In this document: piece by piece, positions 24,796-36,120 of the stretch
Layout of the letters: each line of letters starts with the position of its first letter
How positions within the stretch are numbered: position 1 is the stretch's first letter
Source of the DNA: Ligustrum vulgare
Lineage: Eukaryota; Streptophyta; Magnoliopsida; Lamiales; Oleaceae
Assembly (NCBI GenBank): GCA_963555705.1
Contig: OY743177.1
Coordinates: 1,426,001 to 1,490,000, forward strand
DNA: 64,000 nucleotides
Direction: 5' to 3'
The notes under the pieces: generated by a model
The model's input: the letters and a program-made list of their open reading frames with translations, nothing else
Databases searched by the model: none
What the model was told of the DNA's origin: nothing
Translations under genes and position numbers: made by a program

Positions 24796-25110
24796 ACGGA
24801 GTAATAACAAGTCATTTCATTGTCCAAAGCAATCGAAATATGCTTCTACCAAGAACAAAAAAAACTTTTATAATCTAAAAAAAAAAATCATTGTATAATA
24901 CAAGATTATGATACGTACTATAAATTATCAAACAAAAGAATTGAAACTGAGATTACAAAGTTTCAAATATTTGCCTTTTATTTTGTTTTTACTTGCTACA
25001 CTTGTCTTCAGTATATTCACTAACAAGATTTGACAAGGGTCCTTTCCGTGAGAAAATTGAACTTGAAAAGGAAAAATATATTCTTGTCATGAATTTCGTA
25101 TGAAACTATA
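24796..25110. repeat. Local direct duplication, copy 1
   Basis: Shares blocks with 25321-25790 in the same order: AATCGAAATATGC, TCTACYAAGAACAAAA, TCATTGTATAATACAAGATT, ATTACAAAG, ACTAACAAGAT. This copy lacks the MITE present in the second copy and so shows the empty site. Confidence 0.65.
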
Positions 25111-25320
25111 GTATCTTGTAAAACCTCTTTGATTTAAAAGAACATGATATTGTATAATTTTTTTATTTAAAAGAACACGAGAAAACCTCTTTTTTTTTTT
25201 TTTTTTTTTTTTTACCCCCACACTTTATAGACAATTTTTCAAGACAAAAAAATTAGTATGTAATGCCCCTTTAAACAAAACAAGATCCCCAGCAGGAACC
25301 AAAAGCCAAACTATATACAA

Positions 25321-25790
25321 GTAGTGATAACAAATTATTTCAATATTGTCGGAAGAATCGAAATATGCCTCTACTAAGAACAAAACCTGCTTAGTCTGAA
25401 AGAACTAGCTAGGAGTGAAAAGTTTCATTGTATAATACAAGATTCTGAGGCATGTATGTACGATAATTACAAAGCTTCAAACATTTGTCTTTTATGCACT
25501 GTTCGGTTGCTAGGGTTTCAAATTCAATTTAAATTACACAATTTCTCAAATCACTTTTAAATTTTAAGTTTTAACCGCACATATTTCTTTCTCTAATTTT
25601 ATAACCACACATTTTAACTAGAAAATCCAAATAAATCAATTAATTGATCCAATTAAACTGCCACAGAACAGTGCATTACTTGTTTGCTTCCGCTGTCTTA
25701 AATATTACTAACAAGATATGATTGGACAATGGACCTTTTCATAAAGAAAAAAATCATCGCCTGAAATTTATATCTATATGAAATTAGAGA
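25321..25790. repeat. Local direct duplication, copy 2, with MITE insertion
   Basis: Second copy of the 24796-25110 segment, interrupted by the MITE at 25495-25675 between CTTTTA and TTACTTG. Copy 1 reads through at the same place. Confidence 0.65.
25495..25675. mobile_element. MITE, TIR TGCACTGTTC, TTA target site
   Basis: 181 bp with termini TGCACTGTTCGG and CAGAACAGTGCA (inverted), flanked by TTA at 25492-25494 and 25676-25678. TTA duplication indicates PIF/Harbinger type; the termini define a family different from the CCCTTGTTTGG MITEs. Confidence 0.75.
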
Positions 25791-25860
25791 ATCTAATTTT
25801 AAAGCTTGTTCATTAGAAACAGTAAAGTTAATTGTTAGGCATAGAAATAGAAATTGAAAC

Positions 25861-26341
25861 GGTAGGGAAAAATTAGAGAATCAAACAAATGAAACTAAAT
25901 CGAAGTCCCTTGTTTACACGATTTTCTTAAATCGAATTCACTGCCTCACCGGGGTACAAGAGGTTTTGATCGATGTTCGATTCCCATGATAAAATCGGTC
26001 GTCGGTTCACTCTGCACAACGTTAACTGCCTATCAAACCAGCTATATCCCTCTCTCAAAGAATTTTAGCAAGGAAATGAACAAAGTTGAAGAGCTGAAAA
26101 TGAAGGGAAATAGAAAACTGAATTTTTGTGTTTTGTTTTACTTGTCTATGTTCGTTCAACTGAGAATTGCATCAGCCTTTTATAGGCCAGCAGCATTAAC
26201 CTCCATTTAATCACTAGATGAGAAACTGATGAAATGAGAAACTAAAAAACGGATGAGATTTTCATTCACAAAACTGTCCAAAATTGAACTGGTGAGCTAA
26301 GTTTTAATTTTCAAACTGCTAAAATTTGAAATTTTTCAACA
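25861..26341 (-). repeat. Copia 1 3' LTR
   Basis: On the minus strand starts TGTTGAAAAATTTC next to a polypurine tract (GTGGGGGAT, 26342-26354), the usual Copia junction. About 480 bp. Matches 31829-32450 over the blocks around CTCACCGGGGT, GAGGTTTTGATCG, ATGAACAAAGTTGAAGAGCTG and the CTTTTATAGGCCAG region. The left border is worn (GGTAGGG against TGTAGGGG in the other copy). Confidence 0.82.
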
Positions 26342-26354
26342 ATCCCCCACATGA
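26342..26354 (-). other. Copia 1 polypurine tract
   Basis: Minus strand CATGTGGGGGATT immediately before the 3' LTR. It is the plus-strand primer site for reverse transcription. Confidence 0.75.
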
Positions 26355-26869
26355 ATGAAAATTTTCCAGAAACGTTGAAGATAGAGAGAGAAAGAGTAAG
26401 ACGAATCAATCCTGCATAAGATAGGTAACATTTGGCTTTGAACCTTCCTTTGTAAACCCATCAGGTATTACTAGCAAATCAGTGGATCTGATGTCTTGAA
26501 CTGTTTCGTCATTTGTTTAAACCAAGACAATAGATATCACACAGGACCATTCTAGACACAACATAGTTCTCAATGTTGTGTTCGTTTTGACCATGAACAA
26601 GTCGCCTAGTTCTGGAAGTGTTTGTTCAAGGATGTAGCATTCTCAATCCTTATAGAAGCGACCCCGCTTCACACTCACATAGGTGACCTCTTAACTTAAC
26701 GTTTCACAACAACGCTTAAGAGTCATTAAAAGCATAGCTTAACCTGCATCTTTAAATCACTGTGAGCACCATAGGAATGAGCAGAAGGAGAACATTCTCA
26801 GTGATTTACACAGATATACATGGTTTAGTTGTCCCTTTGAACCTAGATCATGGGATCTCTATTCAGTTA

Positions 26870-27589
26870 GGTTGGGTTTCCACCATGACACCTTTCAACG
26901 TCATAGGCTGCAAGCCCCATTCCTCTCGATGCTTTAACAACTAGCTCTCGAGTTAACTATTTGGTTAGCAGATCTGCAATATTATCCTTTGACTTCACAT
27001 AGTCCAGAGTGATAATACCTTGTGAAAGTAGTTTTCGAATGGTATTATGTCGTCTTCGAATATGTCGAGACTTACCATTATACATATTGCTCCATGCCCT
27101 ACCAATTGCTGATTGATTATCGCAATAAACTCAAATTGCAGGCATGGGCTTTGACCATCTTGGAATATCCTCAACAAACTGTTGTTTTGATGATTTTCAA
27201 GAAACAGCTGCACCACCAAGAATGAAGACATATCCACTAGTAGACTTGGAGTCAGACATATCTAATATCTAATTTGCATCAACATACCTTTCGATTACTG
27301 CAGGGTATCTAGAAAAATGTAATCCAAAATCACGAGTGTACCTCAAATAATGTAATACCCTGAAAATGGTTTTCCAGTGGATAACACATGTGCTACTTGT
27401 GTAGCGACTTAATCTTCTAACTGAGTATGTAATATCCGATCTCGTACAAGTCATTAAATACATTAAACTCCCTATTATCCGAGAATATTCTAACTGTGAC
27501 ACACCGTCACCAGTATTCTTGGATAAATGGAGACTCAAATCCACTAGAGGTGTCGAGACGGACGGGCTGACCAGACCAGTGAAAACCAA
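26870..27589 (-). pseudogene. Copia 1 RNase H and pol C-terminus, broken
   Basis: The frame down to 27269 encodes the RT/RNase H junction ([20 protein letters not shown] and [15 protein letters not shown]), ending at YVDAN. Further down in other frames are pieces of RNase H (GYVFILGGAAVS, CDNQSAIG-like, KSRHIRRRHNTIR) and the Copia pol tail GMGLQPMTLKG (near 26900). At least two frameshifts separate these. Bases 27545-27589 of the open frame belong to the inserted hAT element, not to pol. Confidence 0.8.
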
Positions 27590-28237
27590 CCAGGATCGAC
27601 CCGGGACTGCGGGCCAACCCGTGCAGGCGGTTCACGGGTCAAGAAGTTGTGAGCTGCGAGTTTCGCGGGTCAAACATTCGCAGGTTGCGGTTAACCCTCT
27701 GGCCCGTGAAAAAAAAAAAAAAATTTTATTAAATATGGTAACTTTGAAAATCTCACTTCTTCTACAAATTCTAATACAACTTTTAAAACAAAATCTTATT
27801 TTTTCTCCCTAATAGCTAAGAAACGTAATGTTATTTGATTATAGTAATTAGAAATACATTTAGCATTTAATGGTTATTTGATTATGTTTTATTTAAATTT
27901 GTAAATTTAGAAGTAATTCATGTAACATAAAATTTAAATTTAAATTCTATGTAAATATTTTATGGTATAAATATGAATTTATCATTTTAATCATTTTGCA
28001 TTTAGAAATTTGACAAAAAAAATGGCTATAAATATGAAAAAATCTATGTTTTTATTCATACGCGCCAAAAGAACGAACCGAGACCCGCATGGGCCAACGG
28101 GCGGACCTGGGTTGTAATTCAAAATTTGTGAGCTAACCTAGAACCTGCAGCGGGTTGGCTTTTTTTCAAGCGGGCCATTATCGGGTTTTTATGTTGGCGA
28201 TCCGACCAGGCCTGGACCACCCGGATTGACACCTCTA
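27545..28237. mobile_element. Non-autonomous hAT-type element, copy 1
   Basis: 693 bp, ends TAGAGGTGTC / GACACCTCTA, flanked by a perfect 8 bp duplication AAATCCAC (27537-27544 and 28238-28245). The 8 bp duplication and the TAGAGGTGTCAA terminus are hAT hallmarks. The outer ~170 bp on each side is GC-rich with CGGGTC/GACCCG motifs in inverted arrangement, and the middle is AT-rich. It encodes no transposase. It splits Copia 1 between RT and RNase H. Copy 2 is at 58647-59366. Confidence 0.92.
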
Positions 28238-28797
28238 AAATCCACTGGACTCCTGGCCACAGTGGTATCTGACTTGTTGAACTTGTCTAGTATCTTATCA
28301 ATACAATGAGATTGAGTTAACACAAGTCTGTTCGATGTCCGAGAGATTTTTACTCCCAAAATGATATCCACGAAACCCATATCTTTCATGTCAAACTTTG
28401 AGTTTAACATATTCTTAATGGCTTTGATAATCTTATCAGAGCTGTCGACAATGAGCATGTCATCGACATACAGACACAATATGACATATCCATCATGAGT
28501 GTCCTTAACATATACACACTTGTCGCACTCGTTGATTCTAAAACCACTAGAAAGCATAGCATTATCAAACTTCTCATGCCATTGCTTCGGTGCTTACTTT
28601 AAACTATAAAGCGATTTAACCAGTCTACAGACTTTCTTTTCTTGACCTAGAGTCGAAAACCCCTCTGGTTGCTCCATGTAAATTTCTTCATTCAAATCTC
28701 CATTTAGGAAAGTTGTTTTTACATCCATCTGATGTATTTCTAGATTTCGAAAGACTGCAATAGCAATTATCATCCGGATAGAAGTTATTCTCGACAC
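28189..28797 (-). pseudogene. Copia 1 reverse transcriptase, broken
   Basis: Two pieces: 28797-28594 encodes the early RT motif (HQMDVKTTFLNGDLNEEIYM and QPEGF), and 28557-28238 encodes the catalytic LYVDDMLIV box and the following DMGFVDIILGVKI motif. An in-frame stop or frameshift separates them near 28595. The last residues of the second frame come from the hAT insertion. The RT would copy element RNA into DNA in cytoplasmic particles. Confidence 0.88.
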
Positions 28798-28947
28798 AGG
28801 AGAATAAGTATGTAAACTAAGCCTTCCTTTTGATTATAACCTTTGATTACTAATCGAGCTTTATATTTATCAACGGATCCATCCGCTTTCATCTTCTTTT
28901 GAAAATCCACTTGTATCCCAAAGGCTTACAGCCCGGTGGAAGATCTA

Positions 28948-30498
28948 CTAATTCTTAGGTATGATTCTGTAAGATAGAATCGATTTCACTCTTGATGGCT
29001 TCTTTTCACAGATGACCATCAGGAAGATATAGCTTTGAGGATCATTTTCCATCAAATATGTGAGAAAATCAGGGCCAAACGTCTTAGAAGTTTTGGTCAG
29101 TTTACTCCATCTAAGCTCATCATCGCCTTCTTCAACTGGATCTTTACTACTACCAGAAGTAGAAGACTCCATAGTCCATTTAATAGGAGTTAAATGTTTA
29201 GGAGATTTACAAGGAAATATATTCTCGAAGAATTGTGCATTCCTAGACTCCATAATTGTGTTTGGATCAATATCAGGTACATTCGAATAATGCACAAGAA
29301 ACCTATATGCACTACTATTTTGTGCATAGCCAATGAACATACAGTCAATTGTCTTAGGTCCAATCTTGACCTTCTTAGAAGGAGGCACCGCGACCATCGC
29401 AAGACACCCCCACATTCGTAAGTATTTATACGAAGGTGTTCGGCCTGTCCAAAGTTCATACGGAGTCTTATCCATATCCTTTCTTAACACTTTATTCAAA
29501 ATGTAATTCGCAGAAAGAATAGCTTCTGCCCACATGTTCTGTGGTAATCCAGAACTAATCAACATAGCATTCATCATTTCTTTTAAAGTTCGATTCTTAC
29601 GCTCAGCGATTCCGTTTTGTTGATGTGAATAAGGTGCAGTGGTTTGGTTAATTATTCCATGTTTAGAACAAAATTCACCAAATGGTGATTCGTATTCACC
29701 ACCACGATCACTTCGTAGCACCTTTATTTTCTTGCTAAGTTGATTTTCAACTTCATTCTTATAAAGAATGAATTTATCGATAGCTTCGTCTTTGCTTTTA
29801 AGCAAGTACACATAACAATATCTCGTGCTATCATCGATAAAAGTAATAAAGTACTTATTGCCGCCTCGTGTTTGGACAAATTTCAAGTCACACACATCAC
29901 TGTGGACTAGTCCCAACGGATCGGTACTTCTTTCAATACTATGAAACGAAGACCTTGTTAGCTTTGCCTCAACGCAGGTTTCAAATTTATGATTCGAATC
30001 AATTTGAAACCTAGGCAAGTAGTTTAGTTTGCTTAGTATATGTATTGCACTGTAGTTTACGTGACCTAATCCACCATGCCACAGATTAGGAGACTCCAGC
30101 AAGTAAACAGAAAGAGTTTTCTCATTATTCATAACAGTTTGGGTTACAGCAATTACATTTAATTTAAACAGGTCATCAGTCATATAACATTTCCCAACAT
30201 AAACTCCTATCTTGGTAATCACCAGCTTGTCTGCCTCAATGACCACGCGGAAACCATTCTTGCTCAGAAGAGACCCAGAAACCAGATTCTTACGAATCTC
30301 TGGCACATACAGCACATTGGTCAGAGTAAGCTCTCTACCAAAGGTCATCTTCAGGATCACCTTGCCTTTACCAAGCACTTCAGATGTTGCGGAGTTTCCC
30401 ATGAACAACTTTTCACCATTTGTAACTGGTGCCAAAGTAGTGAACATGCTCCTGTTGGAGCAGACATGGCAATGCTCCTGTTGGAGCAAACATGGCAT
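28948..30498 (-). pseudogene. Copia 1 GAG-pre-integrase and integrase region
   Basis: A 516-codon open stretch. It contains the protease tail and GAG-pre-integrase (LTLTNVLYVPEIRKNLVS; LWHGGLGHVNYSAI with the two zinc-binding His), then the integrase core with catalytic residues in HSDVC, FIDDSTRYCYVYLL and RSDRGGEYESPFGEFC, and the SYKYLRMWGCLA segment. The zinc-binding motif is damaged: only one Cys remains in FETCVEAK where Copia has CxxC. The C-terminal end runs into a frameshift before RT. This is the best preserved part of the element, but it lacks a complete protease and is not an independent gene. Confidence 0.9.
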
Positions 30499-30514
30499 GT
30501 GGCCCAGTGTCTAG

Positions 30515-31754
30515 CTACCACTCATTTGGGTTAGATCCCACCAGGTTAACCTCACTAATCACCGCAAAAAGGTTTAGGTCAGACATATCATCTGAGAGAC
30601 GATCTCTATCATTTTCAACCATATTAGCCTGAGGACGCTGCTTGTTATCCCTCTGAGGCTGGCGGCAGTCTGCTGATCGATGCCCAACTTTATCACAATC
30701 GAAGCTCTTTCCATTGAACTGGAACTTAGGCTTCTTTCCTACCCCACCGGTAGGCTTCAACTGAGACCCTTTCATGGCCTGCTTTTTATCATTTCGATTC
30801 CCATTACCCTGCTTGGCTTTAAAGGATTGACATTTCTTGGTACCAGAGCTTTGTCCGTGCTCTAATACATTAGCCTTCTCAGAGTAAGAATTCTCCGATT
30901 TACGTTCAGTCAGCTTGTTATCCTCCTTGATACGCAGCTTGATAATTAAATTCTCGAAGGACATCTCTTTCGTCTAATGCTGCAAATTGCTTTTGAAAGC
31001 CTTCCACTGAGGAGGTAGCTTGTGAATAGCAGTAGCCACTTGTAGGGATTCTAACATAGTCAAACCCTTAGCATGCATTTCCTGCAAAAGCACTTGGTAC
31101 TCATGCACTGGGCTCACCACTGACTGTGAATCCACCATTTTGAAGTCCATATACCAACTAGCTAAGAATTTCTTAGACCCAGCATCATCGGTCTTATATT
31201 TCTTTTTTAAGGACTCCCAGAGCTCCTTAGCAGACTTCTTTACCACATACACGTAATACATAGAATTCTGTAGGCTATCCAGGACATAGTTGCGGCACAA
31301 AAAATCAGTACTTTTCCATGCATCCCAAGCCGCACGCCTATGCATACCAGTGTCATTTTCATCCACGACAGGGGCATCCTCAATGAGGAAACGTGCAAGG
31401 CCCAAAGTAGTAAGATAAAAAATCATCTTGTTCTGTCATGTCTTAAAATCAGTCCTCGCAAACTTATTCGGGCGAATTGCATGATTCACCGGAAATAGAG
31501 CCAGAAATGATGGCAAAGGTACAGAGGCCACAGCCCTAAGTACTGGCAAAGGTATTGTGCCATATTGGATTGCGGAGGCCATAGCCAATAGGCAAAGTGG
31601 GGTTCACTCCAATATGAGGAATACCGCCACCAATTGTCCCATCAACGGTAGGAACGCCAGTCGAGGTCTCCGCCACGGTCATTTTAGGATTTGGTACACA
31701 GGTACCAACAATGTTGTTTCCATTGTTCACATCGTCATTTTCATGAGACACCAT
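30515..31754 (-). pseudogene. Copia 1 gag, broken
   Basis: Three open pieces: 31754-31536 (N-terminal Asn/Gly/Pro-rich leader), 31426-30974 (UBN2-type gag core, for example YVVKKSAKELWESLKKKYKT and ATAIHKLPPQWKAFK), and 30964-30515 (C-terminal part). The zinc knuckle at about 30690-30735 reads FDCDKVGHRSADC, so the first Cys of C-x2-C-x4-H-x4-C is missing. Stops and small gaps separate the pieces. Confidence 0.87.
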
Positions 31755-31828
31755 TTAACCTGATGATGACAGTAACCAAACAAAAAACAGATTCTCTAAA
31801 AGTTCCCGAAAAGAATTCGATTTAAACT

Positions 31829-32450
31829 TGTAGGGGAAAATTAGAGAATCAAACAAATGAAACCAAACCGAAGTCCTGTGTTTACACGATTTCCTTAAAT
31901 CAAATTCGCCGCCTCACCGGGGTGCAAGAGGTTTTGATCGGAATTCGATTCCCAGGATAAAATCCATCGTCGTTTCCTTAAATCGGATTCGCTGCATCAC
32001 CGGGGTGCAAGAGGTTTTGATCGGAATTCGATTCCCAGGATAAAATCCATCGTCGGTTCACGCTGCACAACGTTAACCACCTCTCTCTCTCTCTCTGTCT
32101 CTCTGTCTCTCTCTCTCTAAAATTTAGCACAGAAGGAAATGAACAAAGTTGAAGAGCTGAAAATGAAGGGAAATAGAAAACTGAGTTTGTGTTTTGTTTC
32201 ACTTGTGTGTGTTCTTTCAACTGAGAATTGCTTAAGCCTTTTATAGGCCAGGAGCATTAACCTCCATTTAATCACCAAATGAGAAACTGATGAAATGAGA
32301 AACAAAAAAAGGATGAAATTGATGGCTGGCATGAAACTGATTTTTAATTCTCTCAAACAGGTGAAATTTTCATTCACAAAACTGTCCAAAATTGAAACTG
32401 GTGAGCTGAGTTTTAATTTCCAAACTGCTGAAATTTGAAAATTTCCAACA
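31829..32450 (-). repeat. Copia 1 5' LTR
   Basis: About 622 bp. On the minus strand starts TGTTGGAAATTTTC and ends near CCCCTACA. Compared with the 3' LTR it carries an internal ~80 bp tandem duplication (about 31890-32055, from TTAAATC..TTCGC through CCAGGATAAAATCCATCGTCG), a CTCTCTGT microsatellite (32083-32118) and an extra ~50 bp near 32320-32370. These account for the length difference between the two LTRs. Confidence 0.82.
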
Positions 32451-32704
32451 TAAATAATGTGATAACTACGATGGAACATATGTGTCTTCATTTCAATGAA
32501 ATAACATAAAACTCTTCCGCAAACTCATGGCTAAGATTAAAATAAGTAGAAGTTATTTTAACAAAATCTTTTTTTAAGTATTAATTGCTATCAAATTATA
32601 TAACTTGTTTTCAATTTAAATCAAGAAACAAATATATATTTTAAGACCTACTTATTTAGTTATAAATAAAAAAATCTAGCTTAGCCACAAACATGTTAAC
32701 AAAG

Positions 32705-33259
32705 CATTACAACAAAAACAGTTTTTTGCAACGTTTAAAAAATATTGCAAGAGACCATTTGCTGCGTTTGGGCATATATTGCAAATTGCAATATTACCGT
32801 AGGGTGTAAGGATATGACAGTGTTCATCGAATGTTGTGTAAAGTAAAAAAAGTTGCAATAGAATTTTTTGCAACGTTCAATAAACGTTGCAATAGACCTT
32901 TGCAATGTTCGTTAAACGTTGCAAAAGAGTTGTTTTAACAATTTGTATTCAAAAACCGTTGTTAAATCTCAATTTTATTAATCAATTGCAACATACATTT
33001 ACTAAATATTGTAATAGACACAATTTTGCAACATGCAAATAGCGAATGTTGCCTTCATTATATTGTTACATTCAATGAATGTTGCAATATATTCTATTGC
33101 AACGTTTTTTTTTTTTTTTAATTTTCGCTACATTTAGTGAGCGCTATTTTATCATTATATTCTACGAAAATATTGCAATTTGCAACAGACGGTCGAACGC
33201 TTCAAAAAGGATAATTTTCAATATTTCTTAAACGTTGTAAAACAGTTTTTGTTATAGTG
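32705..33259. mobile_element. CACTA-like MITE with ACGTT palindromes
   Basis: 555 bp. The ends CATTACAACAAAAACAG and (inverted from the right) CACTATAACAAAAACTG are matching inverted repeats of CACTA type. The interior repeats TTGCAACGTT..AACGTTGCAA palindromes at about 32730, 32868, 32905 and 33060-33100. Flanking triplets are AAG and AAT, so the 3 bp duplication is imperfect. No coding capacity. It is unrelated in sequence to the GCGTCGGTT element but has the same architecture. Confidence 0.72.
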
Positions 33260-33670
33260 AATAAAGCCACTTAGTCACTAACTGATTGTACCTTCCTAAG
33301 TCAAACTAATTCATCTTTGTAGAAATACGATTGAAGATACATTGATTCTAACAATTATTTGCAATGTTATTAGGAGTAAGAAATTATACTATAGTTATAA
33401 TTTTTTGTAAAATTAATGTAACTCTAACAATAGAATCAAAGATTAGATATTTACATAATTTCTATGTCAACCTAAAAAAAAATAATAGTTTTTTCAATCA
33501 ATCCCTTGCCTACTTTCTTGTCTTCACTTTCAGAACGGTATATATCCACGTCCCTGAAAAACAATAAAGCAAAAAAGAGATTATGAGCATGTTTGGCTAA
33601 GCTTCATTTTATGTAAAAATTCATTTTAAAGTAACTAATTGTCATAATATTAACTTATTTTTAAACTTTA
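33260..33670. other. AT-rich sequence, no gene
   Basis: No supported feature between the CACTA-like MITE and the next Tourist-like MITE. Confidence 0.4.
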
Positions 33671-33830
33671 GCCCATGTTTGGTATCGATTAAAATCTAGA
33701 TTTTAATATAAGTTAACAATCAATCTCAACCATATATTTCATGGGTTCCATAACTTTCAACCATACATCTCATCAACTTTAATAAAAAAAATTCTAAAAA
33801 TCTAATTTTTAATTCATACCAAACAAGGGT
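33671..33830. mobile_element. Tourist-like MITE (TTA target site)
   Basis: 160 bp, ends GCCCATGTTTGGTAT and ATACCAAACAAGGGT, flanked by TTA (33668-33670 and 33831-33833). Confidence 0.82.
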
Positions 33831-34789
33831 TTAATAAATAAAAATCTGTAAAACTTTATTAGTTACTTAGCAGTAACATATTACACTTAGCCAAAATGCT
33901 CTATTTAATATGCTAGAGGGTAAATTGAGAATTTTTTTTACAAAAATTACTTTTTCAATAACATTAAATATGTTTTCTTAATCCAGGTGAAAAGTAAAGC
34001 AAGCCTATATAATTGGGACGAAGTGAGTATTTTTCTATTTTAATATTCTTTTATTATTTTGAAGTCGAAAAATATGTAATATGAGTGTCAAATTGAAGAT
34101 ATTAATGAGAAATTTAATGCAAATTAACAAGTTAGAGCAAATTATAAATATATTATTTGTAAAATTGTATCAAAGATTAAAGTTAAAAATTTCATTTCTT
34201 ATTTTTTATTTTTCCTCAATATCTAATTTATTTTAAATTATATCATTTAAACCCTATAATATTATATATAATTTGTTAACGAAATTCAACTTAGTCATAG
34301 ATGATTAATTTATATTTGGATTTTTTCTCATCAAATTAAAATAAATAATAAATATACGAATTTTCAAAGTAAATTCAATTAAGTTGTGTTAATTTTTACA
34401 ACTTAAAATTTTCTTCAATTCATTCATCATTTTCACATCATTTTTATTTATTTATTTACTGATTATGTTCATTTTATATTTTTCATTATAAATTTAAATA
34501 ACTACAATATGCAAAAAATATATTATTGGTTTTAACAATTAGTTCATATAATTTTTATTAAACAATTGATCGGTCAGTAAATTTTATTAAAATAATATAA
34601 AAATAATGTAACAATATGAATAAAGAAATTTTCAATATAAAGAAAGAAAAATCAATTAATTTTACAACATTTATTAAAATTAATGATTCTTTTTTAAAAA
34701 AAAAAACACTTGAAATTAATAATTAATACTTAAAAAATCAAAATATACCAAAAAAAAAATTTATCGTACATCTCTTTTTTTTGGAAGAA

Positions 34790-36120
34790 TATGATTATGG
34801 GCACCTTTGAGGCTATGCAAAGGCTGTGCAAGAGGTGCGACGAACAGGGCACCATGATTTTTGGGCTATCAAAAATGAAAAATATATTAGATTATATATT
34901 TTTTTAAAACAAAAGTAATTTATATCACTTGACCATCTTGTAAACAGTCAAACATGTGCCAATGGACTATTGGCCCATTTTCCAAATAGCCCAAACTTAA
35001 CTCTAGAATTAATTTTAGGCATCAATCTTCAAAGTTCAAAATTCTCGCTACTCCATCATTCTCTTCTCTTCAAGAAAAATCAGCATACAAATCATTGAAA
35101 TCAACATTTTACTACTTTCGAGTTTCTTCCAAGTTCTCGGTAATTTTTTCAATTTACTTGTCTAATTTCTCTTGAAATTTTATAAAAAGGGTTTTTTTTT
35201 TTATTGCTAGAGGCAGTTTATAACAAAATATCTTTCATTGAATTTTTATAAAAAATATTATATTTTTAACTTCTAAAGCATCTTTGCGTTTTTATTATTA
35301 GGACACAAGCATCTATCATCTGTGATTCTATTTTCATAATTAATTATTCATTCATTCATTTATTTTGGTAAACTATCTTTCTTGAAATTATGTTACTAAA
35401 TGTCTGAATTGCCCGACTTTTGTGTAATTTTTCAAGTGGTCGATTTTTTTACTTGCATGATCTTTTGTATTTTTTCTTTGATTACTTTGGTAAATTGAAA
35501 TTCTAAAGTCTCAGTGAGTCAGCAATTCCACAAGTTTTTAATAAATGATTATTCTTCTATAATTTTATTATAAGAAATCAGGATATATTTTTCCAATAAT
35601 ATTTATCTTCTCTTTCGTTTGTTTTTTGTTTGCCATAAAAATTTAAAAGGCATCATAGAAAACAACTTTATGGATGTGACAAATGAAAGGAAAAGAGAAA
35701 ATGTGAAGAGTTAATACAATCTCAAAAAATGTGTTCTTGATAAATTTGTGATTAGTCAAATGTAAGATAAAGATTCTGTAATTGACGCACCAATTGAAGA
35801 TTTAGCTAATGACCATCAACCAAATCATGAGGAAGAATTTGGACTCAATGACAATGATAATAATGAAGATGGTCACTATGAATCACATTATGAAGGTGAT
35901 ACAAATGAAGTTGACAAAAATGAAGATGTAGATGATTTAGTTGACATTAAAAAGATATTAGAAAAACATTGAAAACGTTATATGCAGTTTATATTATATA
36001 TAATGAATTTATATAAATAGCTTTATTTTTTTTTTCTATATGCATGCTTTATAATTAATGAACAGGGGCACTTTTTTAATATTCGAACAAGGCATCCAAA
36101 AATATAGGGCCGGCCCTAAA
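34790..36120 (+). mobile_element. Remnant of a hAT-like (ZMYM1/DUF4371-type) transposon
   Basis: Weak call. A fragment at 35660-35985 encodes, with interruptions, ERKRENVKS, LDKFVISQ and then an Asp/Asn/Glu-rich stretch (GLNDNDNNEDGHYESHYEGD). This is the layout of the N-terminal region of plant TTF-zinc-finger/hAT-dimerisation transposases (basic stretch, LDKF, acidic Asn-rich linker). Downstream is AGGGGCACTT and the palindrome TAGGGCCGGCCCTA (about 36103); upstream near 34850 is GTGCGACGAACAGGGC. The catalytic body is absent. Confidence 0.4.

Larger units (their letters stand above)
25861..32450 (-). mobile_element. Decayed Ty1/Copia retrotransposon 1
   Basis: About 6.6 kb element on the minus strand: 5' LTR at right (31829-32450), gag, protease/GAG-pre-integrase, integrase, reverse transcriptase, RNase H, polypurine tract, 3' LTR at left (25861-26341). 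The integrase-before-RT order identifies Copia. It is inactivated by several stops and frameshifts, by a zinc knuckle lacking a Cys, and by a hAT-type insertion between RT and RNase H (27545-28237). No matching 5 bp flanks were found (GAAAC left, TAAAT right), so an end may be rearranged. Confidence 0.9.
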
